Assembly (NCBI RefSeq): GCF_026341035.1 | Contig: NZ_JAPEOQ010000001.1 | Coordinates: 4,030,001-4,094,000, forward strand | DNA from: Streptomyces sp. NBC_01016 | GTDB lineage: Bacteria > Actinomycetota > Actinomycetes > Streptomycetales > Streptomycetaceae | Direction: 5' to 3' | DNA length: 64,000 bases | Shown here: piece after piece, positions 33,250 to 41,529 of the stretch | Position numbering within the stretch: position 1 is the stretch's first letter | Layout: each line of letters begins with the position of its first letter | The notes under the pieces: model-generated | Seen by the model: the letters and a program-made list of their open reading frames with translations, nothing else | Told to the model about the DNA's origin: nothing | The model's database searches: none | Position numbers and translations under genes: made by a program

Positions 33250-33267
33250 TTGTCGCGCGTCGTCAAG
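33250..33267 (+). promoter_or_regulatory. AraC-regulon motif, copy 3
   Basis: TTGTCGCGCGTCGTCAAG fits the same pattern and, like copy 1, is followed by ACG. It lies 70 bases before the acyl-CoA ligase start and 72 bases from copy 2, so the two could be bridged by regulator dimers. Confidence 0.6.
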
Positions 33268-33337
33268 ACGCGGCAGGAAGTGCCCGGCAACGTACGCCCT
33301 GCCAAGTACGGAACACCCCGCAGGAAAGAGGTCGACG

Positions 33338-34828
33338 GTGACCAATCTCGCCCGCCACCTGGTGCACACCGCGCAGGCCCACCCCGAGCGTCCCGCGCTC
33401 CGCCTCGACGAGCAGGTGCTCGACTACCGCACGCTGGACGAGCGGAGCGCGCGGGTGGCCGCATGGCTCGCCGACCGGGGCGTCGGACCGGGCGACCGCG
33501 TCGCGGTCGTGCTGCCCAACGTCCCGCACTTCGCGGTGGCCTACTACGGGGCGCTGCGCGCGGGCGCCGTCGTCGTCCCGATGAACCCGCTGCTGAAGTC
33601 GGGGGAGATCGGCTACAGCGCCGGTGACTGCGCGGCCCGGACCATTCTCACCGGCGGCCCGGCGCTGCCCCAGGCGACCGCCGCGGCGCAGGAGTTGGGC
33701 ATCACGTGCACCGACGTGACCGGTGAGGACTTCGCGGCCGCCCTCGACGCCATGCACGGGGACTCCGCGGTCGTGGACCGGGCGGACGACGACGCCGCGG
33801 TGATCCTCTACACCTCGGGGACCACCGGCCGCCCCAAGGGCGCCGTCCTCACCCACGGCAATCTGCGCAGCAACACCGCGACCGTCGCCCGGCTGCTCGG
33901 CATCACCGGCGACGACACCGTCTTCGGCGGCCTGCCGTTCTTCCACGTCTTCGGCCAGACCTGCGGCCTGAACGCCGCCGTCCTGACCGGCGCCTGCGTG
34001 ACGCTGCTGCCCCGCTTCGACGCCGCGAAGGCGCTGCGGATCCTGACCCGCGACCGGGTCACCGTCATGGAGGGCGTGCCCACCATGTTCGTGGCGCTGC
34101 TCGCGGCGGCGGAGGCGGCCGGCGGGGCGTCCGTCGACACGGTCCGGGTCTCGGCGACGGGCGGCTCGGCGATGCCGGTCGAGGTGCTGCACCGCTTCGA
34201 AGCGGCGTTCGGCTGCCCGGTGGTCGAGGGGTACGGGCTCTCCGAGACCTCGCCCGTCGTCACGCTCGGCGCGGTCGACGGCGTCCGCAAGCCCGGCTCG
34301 ATCGGCGTCCCCGTCGACGGTGTCGAGGTCCGGCTGCTCGACGACGAGGGCAAGGAGGTCGCCGAGGGCGAGGTCGGCGAGATCGCGGTCCTCGGCCCCA
34401 ACGTCATGCGCGGCTACTGGAACCGGCCCGAGGCCGACGCCGCGGCCTTCACCGACGGCTGGTTCCGCACCGGCGACCTCGCCCGCCGCGACGAGGACGG
34501 CCACTACTTCATCGTCGACCGCAAGAAGGACCTGATCATCAGGGGCGGCTACAACGTCTACCCGCGCGAGATCGAAGAGGTCCTCTACACGCACCCGGCC
34601 GTCGCCGAGGCCGCCGTCATCGGCCTCCCGCACGAATTGCACGGCGAGGAGATCTGCGCCGTCCTGACCCTCAAGCCGGGGACGGCGGCCACCGCGGAGG
34701 AACTGCGGGACTACGTCAAGGAGCGGGTGGCCGCGTACAAGTACCCGCGCACCGTGCGCCTCGTGGAGGCTCTGCCCAAGGGCCCCACCGGCAAGATCCT
34801 CAAGAGGGAGCTGCCCGCGGTGCTGTAG
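33338..34828 (+). CDS. Acyl-CoA synthetase / AMP-dependent ligase
   Basis: Adenylating enzyme of 496 residues that activates a carboxylic acid to its CoA thioester. AMP-binding motif Y-T-S-G-T-T-G-R-P-K-G-A-V at 158-170, Y-G-L-S-E-T-S-P, D-G-W-F-R-T-G-D, D-R-K-K-D-L-I-I-R-G-G-Y-N-V-Y-P, and catalytic K486 in P-T-G-K-I-L-K-R-E-L. The closest subgroup by motif is the medium/long-chain FadD type. GTG start with AAAGAGG upstream. It is divergent from the MFS-sulfatase operon and shares its two operator-like motifs. Confidence 0.93.
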   Translation: MTNLARHLVHTAQAHPERPALRLDEQVLDYRTLDERSARVAAWLADRGVGPGDRVAVVLPNVPHFAVAYYGALRAGAVVVPMNPLLKSGEIGYSAGDCAARTILTGGPALPQATAAAQELGITCTDVTGEDFAAALDAMHGDSAVVDRADDDAAVILYTSGTTGRPKGAVLTHGNLRSNTATVARLLGITGDDTVFGGLPFFHVFGQTCGLNAAVLTGACVTLLPRFDAAKALRILTRDRVTVMEGVPTMFVALLAAAEAAGGASVDTVRVSATGGSAMPVEVLHRFEAAFGCPVVEGYGLSETSPVVTLGAVDGVRKPGSIGVPVDGVEVRLLDDEGKEVAEGEVGEIAVLGPNVMRGYWNRPEADAAAFTDGWFRTGDLARRDEDGHYFIVDRKKDLIIRGGYNVYPREIEEVLYTHPAVAEAAVIGLPHELHGEEICAVLTLKPGTAATAEELRDYVKERVAAYKYPRTVRLVEALPKGPTGKILKRELPAVL

Positions 34829-34878
34829 GCGTCGACGGCCGTGAAGGTTCGGCCGGCGCCTTGTTCTAGGCTCGACGC

Positions 34879-35627
34879 ATGGTGACGATCACGGGGGTCC
34901 CCGACGGCTGGCCGGAGGACGAGGGCGCGGCGCGCGGCATGCAGGACGCGCTGCGCGACCGCGTCGTACGGGACGAGGTCGGGCCGCCGCCCGGCGCCGG
35001 GACGGTCACCGGGATCGACGTCGCCTACGACGACGAGCGGGGCGTCGTCGCCGCGGCCGCCGTCGTCCTGGACGGGGCGACGCTTGCCATGGTCGAGGAG
35101 ACGACGGCCGTCGGAGAGGTCGCATTCCCGTACGTTCCAGGCCTGTTGGCGTTCCGCGAGATCCCGGCGGTCGTGGGCGCGCTGGAGGCGCTGACCGTCG
35201 ACCCCGGGCTCGTGGTCTGCGACGGCTACGGGCTCGCACTTCCCCAAGCTCTCGGCTTCGCTCGAGCAGGGGAGACCCCATTCGCCGCTTCGGCCTCGCG
35301 AGCCACCTGGGGGTGCTCACCGGGCTGCCCACCATGGGCGTCGCGAAGAACCCGTTCGTCTTCTCCCACGGCGAGTTGGGCGAGGAGCGGGGGAGCGCGG
35401 CGGCGCTGCTCGACGGCGACGAGGAGGTCGGCCGCGCGCTGCGCACCCAGGACGGCGTGAAACCGGTGTACGTGTCCGTGGGGCACCGGGTCTCGCTCGA
35501 CAACGCGTGTGCGCACGCGTTGTCGCTCACGCCGAAGTACCGCGTCCCGGAGACGACACGCCGGGCGGACCGTCTGTGCCGGGACGCGCTCGCCGAGGTC
35601 AGCGCTCGGCCGCGACCCGGAACGTGA
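34879..35627 (+). pseudogene. nfi: Endonuclease V (deoxyinosine repair), disrupted by a palindromic insertion
   Basis: The gene would encode endonuclease V, which nicks DNA near deoxyinosine. The N-terminal part (G-I-D-V-A-Y-D-D, F-R-E-I-P-A-V, V-V-C-D-G-Y-G-L-A) is in the frame of the ATG at 34879. The rest (F-G-L-A-S-H-L-G-V-L-T-G-L-P, G-V-A-K-N-P-F, V-S-V-G-H-R-V-S-L-D-N-A) continues in another frame from about 35280 to 35627. Between them lies extra sequence of about 38 nucleotides, not a multiple of three, forming an imperfect palindrome. The first frame stops at 35460. Unless frameshifting or a sequencing error is involved, no full-length enzyme is made. Confidence 0.85.
35239..35276. 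repeat. Palindromic insertion element inside nfi
   Basis: An extra block of about 38 nucleotides interrupts the conserved G-L-A-H-P-R-R-F-G region. Its core at 35241-35273 is an imperfect palindrome with TCCCC/GGGGA and GCTC/GAGC arms. It resembles short GC-rich palindromes scattered through Streptomyces genomes; exact edges are uncertain by a few bases. Confidence 0.7.
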
Positions 35628-36780
35628 TCCCGGCCTTCGTCAGCCGCTCGATGAGGGCGTCGCCCATCGCCTCCACGGTGGTCACCTGCCCCGCGGTGTC
35701 CGGGAGTTCGTCGCGCACGAGGCAGATCGCGGACTCGGCGAGCATCTTCGCGGTCTCCGCGTAACCGGGGTCGCCGCCGGACACCTCCGTGTAGACGCGG
35801 CGCCCGCCGCCCTCGCCCACGAACCGCACCGAGAACCAGCTCTTGGCCCGGCGCGCCTCGTCGGGACCGTCACCCGGCTTCAGCCGCCCGCTCAACCACC
35901 GCCGCACCGGCGGCACTTGGGCCGCCGCGAACAACGTGCTCATGCCGACCACGCCACCCACCGCGAACGGCAGCGTCTTCACGGCCGCGTAGTGCCGGTA
36001 GCGGAAGTCGGGGCCGTAGCGCGCGACGGCCCGCGCGGAGCGCTGCACCACCTGCGGGTCGATCGTCGGCAGGGGCAGGGCCCACGCGCCGATCTCCTTG
36101 GCGTAGTGCGGGGTGCCGGTCGGCGCGTACGCCGTGCGGTCGATCGGGCGGGGCTCGTGGCGGCGCCGCTCCGCTTGCGCGGAGAGCATCTGCCGGGCCC
36201 GCGAGAACTGGTTCAGGGCGGACGCGAACGTGCCGCCGGAGAGCGTCGCGTTCGACCGCACGAAGCCGTCGACACGCAGCGGGACGCCCTCCGGCAGCTG
36301 CTTGACCGTGTAGTACGCGCCCAGGTCGTGCGGAATGGAGTCGAACCCGCAGGCGTGCACGATGCGGGCGCCGGTGTCCCGCGCGAGGGCGTCGTGCCGG
36401 ACGTACATGAGGTCCACGAACTCCGGCTCGCCGGTGAGGTCCACGTAGTCGGTGCCCGCGCTCGCGCACGCGGCGACGAGCGCCTCGCCGTACTCCAGGT
36501 ACGGGCCCACGGTCGTCGCCACCACCCGTGTGTTGACGGCCAGTTCACGCACCGACGCCCGCTCGGCGACGTCCACGCGCATCAGCGGGAGCACCGCGCA
36601 CTCCGGATTGATCTCGGTCAGCCGCTCGCGCAGCCGCTCCAGCTTCGTGGTGTCACGCCCGGCGATCGCCCACCGCAGTCCCTTCGGTGCGTTGGCCGCG
36701 AGGTACTCGGCGGTGAGCACCCCCACGAACCCCGTCGCCCCGAACAGCACCACGTCGTACGTCCTGCTTGACTCGTTCAT
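35599..36780 (-). CDS. Saccharopine-dehydrogenase-like protein (trans-acting enoyl reductase type)
   Basis: NAD(P)-binding protein of 393 residues. The Rossmann motif G-A-T-G-F-V-G is at residues 14-20, followed by A-G-R-D, V-G-P-Y-L-E-Y-G and Y-V-D-L-T-G-E; this set is typical of the saccharopine-dehydrogenase/mycobacterial trans-acting enoyl reductase (Rv2953-like) group. In mycobacteria such enzymes reduce polyketide lipids; here the substrate is unknown. A hydrophobic stretch around F-A-V-G-G-V-V-G-M-S may touch membrane. Its 3' end overlaps the broken nfi gene by 29 bases in convergent orientation. Confidence 0.88.
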   Translation of the reverse strand: MNESSRTYDVVLFGATGFVGVLTAEYLAANAPKGLRWAIAGRDTTKLERLRERLTEINPECAVLPLMRVDVAERASVRELAVNTRVVATTVGPYLEYGEALVAACASAGTDYVDLTGEPEFVDLMYVRHDALARDTGARIVHACGFDSIPHDLGAYYTVKQLPEGVPLRVDGFVRSNATLSGGTFASALNQFSRARQMLSAQAERRRHEPRPIDRTAYAPTGTPHYAKEIGAWALPLPTIDPQVVQRSARAVARYGPDFRYRHYAAVKTLPFAVGGVVGMSTLFAAAQVPPVRRWLSGRLKPGDGPDEARRAKSWFSVRFVGEGGGRRVYTEVSGGDPGYAETAKMLAESAICLVRDELPDTAGQVTTVEAMGDALIERLTKAGITFRVAAER

Positions 36781-36885
36781 GCCACCCATCACCTGCGTCG
36801 CGTGCCGTTGTCGGTGGCCGAGGCTAGCGTGGACGGTGGAGCGAGGTCGGTGGGGGCCCCATGTTGCCGGGGCGACGGAGCCGGG

Positions 36886-37635
36886 TCAGGCGCGCTGGGC
36901 CGCGCCGGCGAGCTGCTTGAGATCGACGGTCTCGTCGGACGAGGGCTCCTGCGGGCGCACCGCCTTGTCGTAGTCGCTGAAGGTGGCGCTGTTCGGGTTC
37001 TTGCCGCCGGTCGACGTGGTGCGCAGGATGTACGGCTTGCCCTCGGCGGCGACGTAGAGCGACAGGGTCTCGCCCCCGGAGGTCTTCTTCGTGAGCCGGA
37101 CCGCCTTCGTGCCGTCGACGCTCGTGGTCCCGCTCTTCTTCATCCCCTGGCGCTCGGACTTGTCCTCGTCCATCGACGCGACAAGACCCTGCTTGTCGCA
37201 CAGGCCCTGGGTCATCGCGTCGTCGGCCGGGGTCTTCACCCACTTGTCCTTGAGCTTCGGCACCATCTTCGTGGCCCCGGGCTGCTCCTTCAGCGTCGTC
37301 TGCCAGTACTTCTCGTCGCCCCGTAGGTAGAGCGTGCCGTCGAGATGGCGCACGTCGGCCGTCGTCCCGGACATCTTGACGGTGCCTTCGCAGTTCTTGC
37401 GCTGGTCCACGGTGAGGTCGACGGTGACCTGCCCGCCGGCCTTCTGCTGCGTGGTGCCCTTGATGTGCATCGATTCGGCCTGCCGTGTGGCCTTCACCGC
37501 GTCGGCCGCTATCCGGTCCGCGCTCTTGCCGGCGAAGGGTTCGTCCGACGACTCCTTGTCCCCTCCGCAGCCCAGGAGTCCCAGAGCCGTGATCCCGGTG
37601 ACCAGTGTCAGTGCCATCATTCGCCTGCTGTGCAC
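36886..37635 (-). CDS. Secreted lipoprotein, LppX/LprG-like size, function unknown
   Basis: Exported lipoprotein of 249 residues. A signal peptide ends in L-G-L-L-G-C, giving lipidation of the cysteine, followed by G-G-D-K-E-S-S-D and a mixed alpha-beta body with many lysines. Such proteins are common in Streptomyces and often carry lipids or act at the envelope; I can give no specific ligand. GTG at 37635 was chosen for GGAGGGAG eight bases upstream. It lies between the enoyl-reductase-like gene and the divergent fatty-acid degradation genes. Confidence 0.82.
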   Translation of the reverse strand: MHSRRMMALTLVTGITALGLLGCGGDKESSDEPFAGKSADRIAADAVKATRQAESMHIKGTTQQKAGGQVTVDLTVDQRKNCEGTVKMSGTTADVRHLDGTLYLRGDEKYWQTTLKEQPGATKMVPKLKDKWVKTPADDAMTQGLCDKQGLVASMDEDKSERQGMKKSGTTSVDGTKAVRLTKKTSGGETLSLYVAAEGKPYILRTTSTGGKNPNSATFSDYDKAVRPQEPSSDETVDLKQLAGAAQRA

Positions 37636-37853
37636 TGTTTTGTCTCCCTCCACAGATCGGACAACTTCCGTCAGAAATCACCGAATACCCCTGCCGTCCG
37701 GGTGGTCACCGGAAGGGACGTAGCCACTTGTGGCGCCCGGGGCGGAACGGCCGGTACCGGGTGCCCGCGCGTGGCGGAAATTGGCTAAGCGCTTGCTTGT
37801 CGGGGGCTTGTGCTGAGCGGAACGGGTTCATAGCATCAATGGTGTTACATCAG

Positions 37854-37864
37854 TTGTGTCACAA
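37854..37864. promoter_or_regulatory. Small palindrome upstream of the CoA-transferase operon
   Basis: TTGTGTCACAA is a perfect inverted repeat ending 17 bases before the CoA-transferase start. A repressor site is possible; no regulator can be named. Confidence 0.3.
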
Positions 37865-37881
37865 GCTGGGGGCGTGGCGGG

Positions 37882-39039
37882 ATGGCAGTGGCAGGCACGG
37901 AAACCGGCGGTCGCAGCGGCGGCCCGCTCGCCGGGGTGCGCGTGGTGGAGCTGGCCGGGATCGGTCCCGGACCCTTCGCCGCGATGCTCCTCGCCGACCT
38001 CGGGGCCGACGTCGTACGCGTCGACCGGCCCGGCGGGCAGGCGCTCGGGGTCCCCCCGGAGTACGACGCCACGAACCGCAACAAGCGCTCCGTGATCGTC
38101 GACCTGAAGGCCGAGGACGGCGCCGAGCGGGTGCTGCAACTCGCCGCGCGCGCCGACGTGTTGATCGAGGGATACCGGCCGGGCGTCGCCGAGCGGCTCG
38201 GCGTCGGGCCCGAGGACTGCCGTGCCCGCAACCCGAAGCTGGTCTACGGCCGGATGACCGGCTGGGGCCAGGAAGGCCCCCTTGCTCAGCGCGCGGGCCA
38301 CGACATCGGCTACATCGCACTGACCGGCGCCCTCGGCCTGACCGGCGACCCCGACCGGCCGCCGGTGGCCCCCGCGAACCTGCTCGGCGACTACGCGGGC
38401 GGCTCGCTCTACCTGGTCGTCGGCGTCCTCGCCGCCCTGCACCACGCCCGCGACACTGGCACGGGCCAGGTCGTCGACGCCGCGATCGTCGACGGCACCG
38501 CACACCTCAGCACGATGATCCACGGGATGCTCGCGGCCGGCGGCTGGCAGGACCGGCGCGCCGCCAACCTCCTCGACGGCGGCGCCCCGTTCTACGGCAC
38601 GTACGAGACGGCCGACGGCAAGTACATGGCGGTCGGCGCCCTTGAGCAGCAGTTCTACGCCGAGTTCGCCGAACTGCTCGGGCTCGGCGAGGTCGCCGCG
38701 GCCCGGGGCGACCTGGGGCGCTGGGACGAGCTGCGCGCGGCCGTCGCCGCCCGCTTCAAGGAACGTACGCGGGACGAATGGGCGGCCGTCTTCGAGGGCT
38801 CGGACGCCTGCGTCGCACCCGTGCTCTCCCTCGGCGAGGCCCCGCACCACCCGCACCTCGCCGCCCGCGGCACCTTCGTCGACCACGGCGGCCTCACCCA
38901 GCCGGCGCCCGCGCCCCGCTTCTCCGGCACCCCCACAAGCGTCCACTCGGGCCCCGCCCTGCCCGGCGCCGACACCACCGACGTCGCCCGCGACTGGGAC
39001 GTACCGGCCCTGAACGATCCCACTACGAAAGGCAGTTGA
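37882..39039 (+). CDS. CaiB/BaiF-type CoA transferase (alpha-methylacyl-CoA racemase-like)
   Basis: Class III CoA-transferase fold, 385 residues. Start block L-A-G-V-R-V-V-E-L-A-G-I-G-P-G-P-F, then A-D-L-G-A-D-V-V-R-V-D-R-P-G-G, N-R-N-K-R-S-V and L-I-E-G-Y-R-P-G-V-A-E-R-L-G. The pattern is closest to alpha-methylacyl-CoA racemase, which makes (2S)-methyl acyl-CoA from branched or sterol side chains before beta-oxidation; plain CoA transfer is the alternative. It leads a plus-strand run with acyl-CoA dehydrogenase, thiolase and FadB-type genes. Confidence 0.9.
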   Translation: MAVAGTETGGRSGGPLAGVRVVELAGIGPGPFAAMLLADLGADVVRVDRPGGQALGVPPEYDATNRNKRSVIVDLKAEDGAERVLQLAARADVLIEGYRPGVAERLGVGPEDCRARNPKLVYGRMTGWGQEGPLAQRAGHDIGYIALTGALGLTGDPDRPPVAPANLLGDYAGGSLYLVVGVLAALHHARDTGTGQVVDAAIVDGTAHLSTMIHGMLAAGGWQDRRAANLLDGGAPFYGTYETADGKYMAVGALEQQFYAEFAELLGLGEVAAARGDLGRWDELRAAVAARFKERTRDEWAAVFEGSDACVAPVLSLGEAPHHPHLAARGTFVDHGGLTQPAPAPRFSGTPTSVHSGPALPGADTTDVARDWDVPALNDPTTKGS

Positions 39040-39047
39040 TCGCGAGC

Positions 39048-40190
39048 ATGGAACGACGCCTGTTCAGCGCCGAGCACGAGGCGTTCCGCGAGACCGTGCG
39101 CACCTTCCTCGCCAAGGAGGTGACGCCGCACTACGAGCAGTGGGAGAAGGACGGCGTCGTCTCCCGCGAGGCCTGGCTCGCCGCCGGGCGCCAGGGCCTG
39201 CTCGGGCTCGCCGTGCCCGAGGAGTTCGGGGGCGGCGGCAACGCCGACTTCCGCTACCCCGCCGTGCTCGCCGAGGAGTTCACGCGCGCGGGCGCCTCCG
39301 GTCTCGCCGTCGGCCTGCACAACGACATCATCGGCCCGTACCTGACCTCGCTCGGCACCGAGGAGCAGAAGCGGCGCTGGCTGCCCGGTTTCTGCGAGGG
39401 CTCGATCATCAGCGCCATCGCCATGACCGAACCCGGCGCCGGATCCGACCTCCAGGGCATCCGCACCACCGCCGAGGACAAGGGCGACCACTGGCTGCTC
39501 AACGGGTCGAAGACCTTCATCTCCAACGGGATACTCGCCGACCTGGTGATCGTCGTCGCCAAGACGACGCCCGAGGGCGGCGCGCACGGTCTTTCGCTGC
39601 TCGTCGTCGAGCGCGGCATGGAGGGCTTCGAGCGCGGCCGCAACCTCGACAAGATCGGCCAGAAGGCCCAGGACACCGCCGAGCTGTTCTTCAACGACGT
39701 CCGCGTCCCGAAGGAGAACCTGCTCGGCGAGCTCAACGGCGCTTTCATCCACCTGATGACGAACCTCGCGCAGGAGCGCATGGGCATCGCCGTCGCCGCG
39801 ATCGCCGCTTCCGAGCACCTCCTGGAGATCACCACCCAGTACGTGAAGGAGCGCGAGGCCTTCGGGCGCCCGCTCGCCGCGAAGCAGCACATCCGCTTCG
39901 AGATCGCGGAGATGGCCACCGAGTGCGCCGTCACCCGCACGTTCCTGGACCGCTGCATCGAGGACCACTCGGACGGCACGCTCGATGCCGTGCACGCCTC
40001 GATGGCGAAGTGGTGGGCGACCGAGCTGCAGAAGCGGGTCGCCGACCGCTGCCTCCAACTGCACGGCGGGTACGGGTACATGACCGAGTACCGCGTCGCG
40101 AAGGCGTTCACCGACGGGCGCATCCAGACCATCTACGGCGGCACGACCGAGATCATGAAGGAGATCATCGGGCGCTCGCTGCTGACCTGA
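39048..40190 (+). CDS. Acyl-CoA dehydrogenase (long-chain / isovaleryl-type)
   Basis: FAD enzyme of 380 residues making the trans-2-enoyl-CoA. Seen are A-M-T-E-P-G-A-G-S-D-L-Q-G, W-L-L-N-G-S-K-T-F-I-S-N-G, R-E-A-F-G-R-P-L, L-H-G-G-Y-G-Y and I-Y-G-G-T-T-E-I-M-K-E-I-I. The position of the medium-chain enzymes' catalytic glutamate (Y-E-G-T) is glycine here, as in long-chain and isovaleryl dehydrogenases, where a glutamate on an earlier helix acts; the E in Q-E-R-M-G-I-A is a candidate. Start at 39048 is uncertain; a TTG four codons upstream is possible. It follows the CoA-transferase by eight bases. Confidence 0.92.
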   Translation: MERRLFSAEHEAFRETVRTFLAKEVTPHYEQWEKDGVVSREAWLAAGRQGLLGLAVPEEFGGGGNADFRYPAVLAEEFTRAGASGLAVGLHNDIIGPYLTSLGTEEQKRRWLPGFCEGSIISAIAMTEPGAGSDLQGIRTTAEDKGDHWLLNGSKTFISNGILADLVIVVAKTTPEGGAHGLSLLVVERGMEGFERGRNLDKIGQKAQDTAELFFNDVRVPKENLLGELNGAFIHLMTNLAQERMGIAVAAIAASEHLLEITTQYVKEREAFGRPLAAKQHIRFEIAEMATECAVTRTFLDRCIEDHSDGTLDAVHASMAKWWATELQKRVADRCLQLHGGYGYMTEYRVAKAFTDGRIQTIYGGTTEIMKEIIGRSLLT

Positions 40191-40241
40191 CCGACCCCTC
40201 TTCGTACCCCCTGTACGGCCCCTCTTCGAAAGGCACCTCCC

Positions 40242-41462
40242 GTGACCACAGACGCGTACGTATACGACGCGATCCGCACCCCGCGCGGCCGCGGCAAGGC
40301 CAACGGCTCCCTGCACGGCACCAAGCCGATCGACCTCGTCGTCGGCCTGATCCACGAGCTGCGGACCCGCTTCCCCGACCTCGACCCGGCCGCCATCGAC
40401 GACATCGTGCTCGGCGTCGTAGGACCGATCGGCGACCAGGGGTCCGACATCGCGCGCATCGCCGCCATCGCGGCCGGACTGCCCGACACGGTGGCCGGTG
40501 TGCAGGAGAACCGCTTCTGTGCCTCGGGCCTGGAAGCCGTCAACCTGGCGGCGATGAAGGTCCGTTCGGGCTGGGAGGACCTCGTCCTCGCCGGCGGCGT
40601 CGAGTCGATGTCGCGCGTGCCGATGGGCTCGGACGGCGGGGCCTGGGCGATGGACCCGATGACCTCCTACGAGACCGGGTTCGTGCCGCAGGGCATCGGC
40701 GCCGACCTCATCGCGACGATCGAGGGCTTCTCGCGGCGCGACGTCGACGAGTACGCCGCCATGTCGCAGGAGCGGGCGGCCGCCGCCGTGAAGGACGGCC
40801 GGTTCACGCGCTCGATCGTGCCGGTCAAGGACCGCAGCGGGCTCACCGTGCTCGACCACGACGAGCACCTGCGTCCGGGCACGACGGCCGATTCGCTCGG
40901 CAAGCTGAAGCCCTCGTTCAAGGACATCGGCGACCTGGGCGGCTTCGACGCGGTGGCGCTGCAGAAGTACCACTGGGTCGAGCGGATCGACCACGTGCAC
41001 CACGCGGGCAACTCCTCCGGCATCGTCGACGGCGCGTCGCTCGTCGCCATCGGCTCCCGCGAGGTCGGCGAGCGATACGACCTCACCCCGCGCGCCCGCA
41101 TCGTCTCCGTCGCGGTCTCCGGCTCCGAGCCGACCATCATGCTCACCGGGCCCGCGCCCGCGTCGCGCAAGGCGCTCGCCAAGGCGGGCCTGACCATCGA
41201 CGACATCGACCTCGTCGAGATCAACGAGGCGTTCGCGGCGGTCGTGCTGCGCTTCGTGAAGGACATGGGCCTGTCCCTGGACAAGGTCAACGTCAACGGC
41301 GGCGCCATCGCGCTCGGCCACCCGCTGGGCGCGACCGGCGCGATGATCCTCGGCACCCTCGTCGACGAACTGGAGCGCCAGGACAAGCGGTACGGCCTGG
41401 CCACGCTGTGCGTGGGCGGCGGCATGGGCATCGCCACCATCGTGGAGCGCGTCTCCGCGTAG
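40242..41462 (+). CDS. fadA: Acetyl-CoA C-acyltransferase (thiolase)
   Basis: Thiolytic enzyme of 406 residues that releases acetyl-CoA from 3-ketoacyl-CoA. Nucleophile C93 in R-F-C-A-S-G-L-E-A-V, N-E-A-F-A-A-V, G-G-A-I-A-L-G-H-P-L-G-A-T-G-A with the catalytic histidine, and C390 in L-C-V-G-G-G-M-G. GTG start behind GAAAGG. It precedes the FadB-type gene by 67 bases, the usual order of a degradative pair. Confidence 0.95.
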   Translation: MTTDAYVYDAIRTPRGRGKANGSLHGTKPIDLVVGLIHELRTRFPDLDPAAIDDIVLGVVGPIGDQGSDIARIAAIAAGLPDTVAGVQENRFCASGLEAVNLAAMKVRSGWEDLVLAGGVESMSRVPMGSDGGAWAMDPMTSYETGFVPQGIGADLIATIEGFSRRDVDEYAAMSQERAAAAVKDGRFTRSIVPVKDRSGLTVLDHDEHLRPGTTADSLGKLKPSFKDIGDLGGFDAVALQKYHWVERIDHVHHAGNSSGIVDGASLVAIGSREVGERYDLTPRARIVSVAVSGSEPTIMLTGPAPASRKALAKAGLTIDDIDLVEINEAFAAVVLRFVKDMGLSLDKVNVNGGAIALGHPLGATGAMILGTLVDELERQDKRYGLATLCVGGGMGIATIVERVSA

Positions 41463-41529
41463 TCGCCCAGCAGGGCGTCCCACCCCAACAGCCAACCGCC
41501 GCACCAGACTTCACGGAGACGGAACAGCC

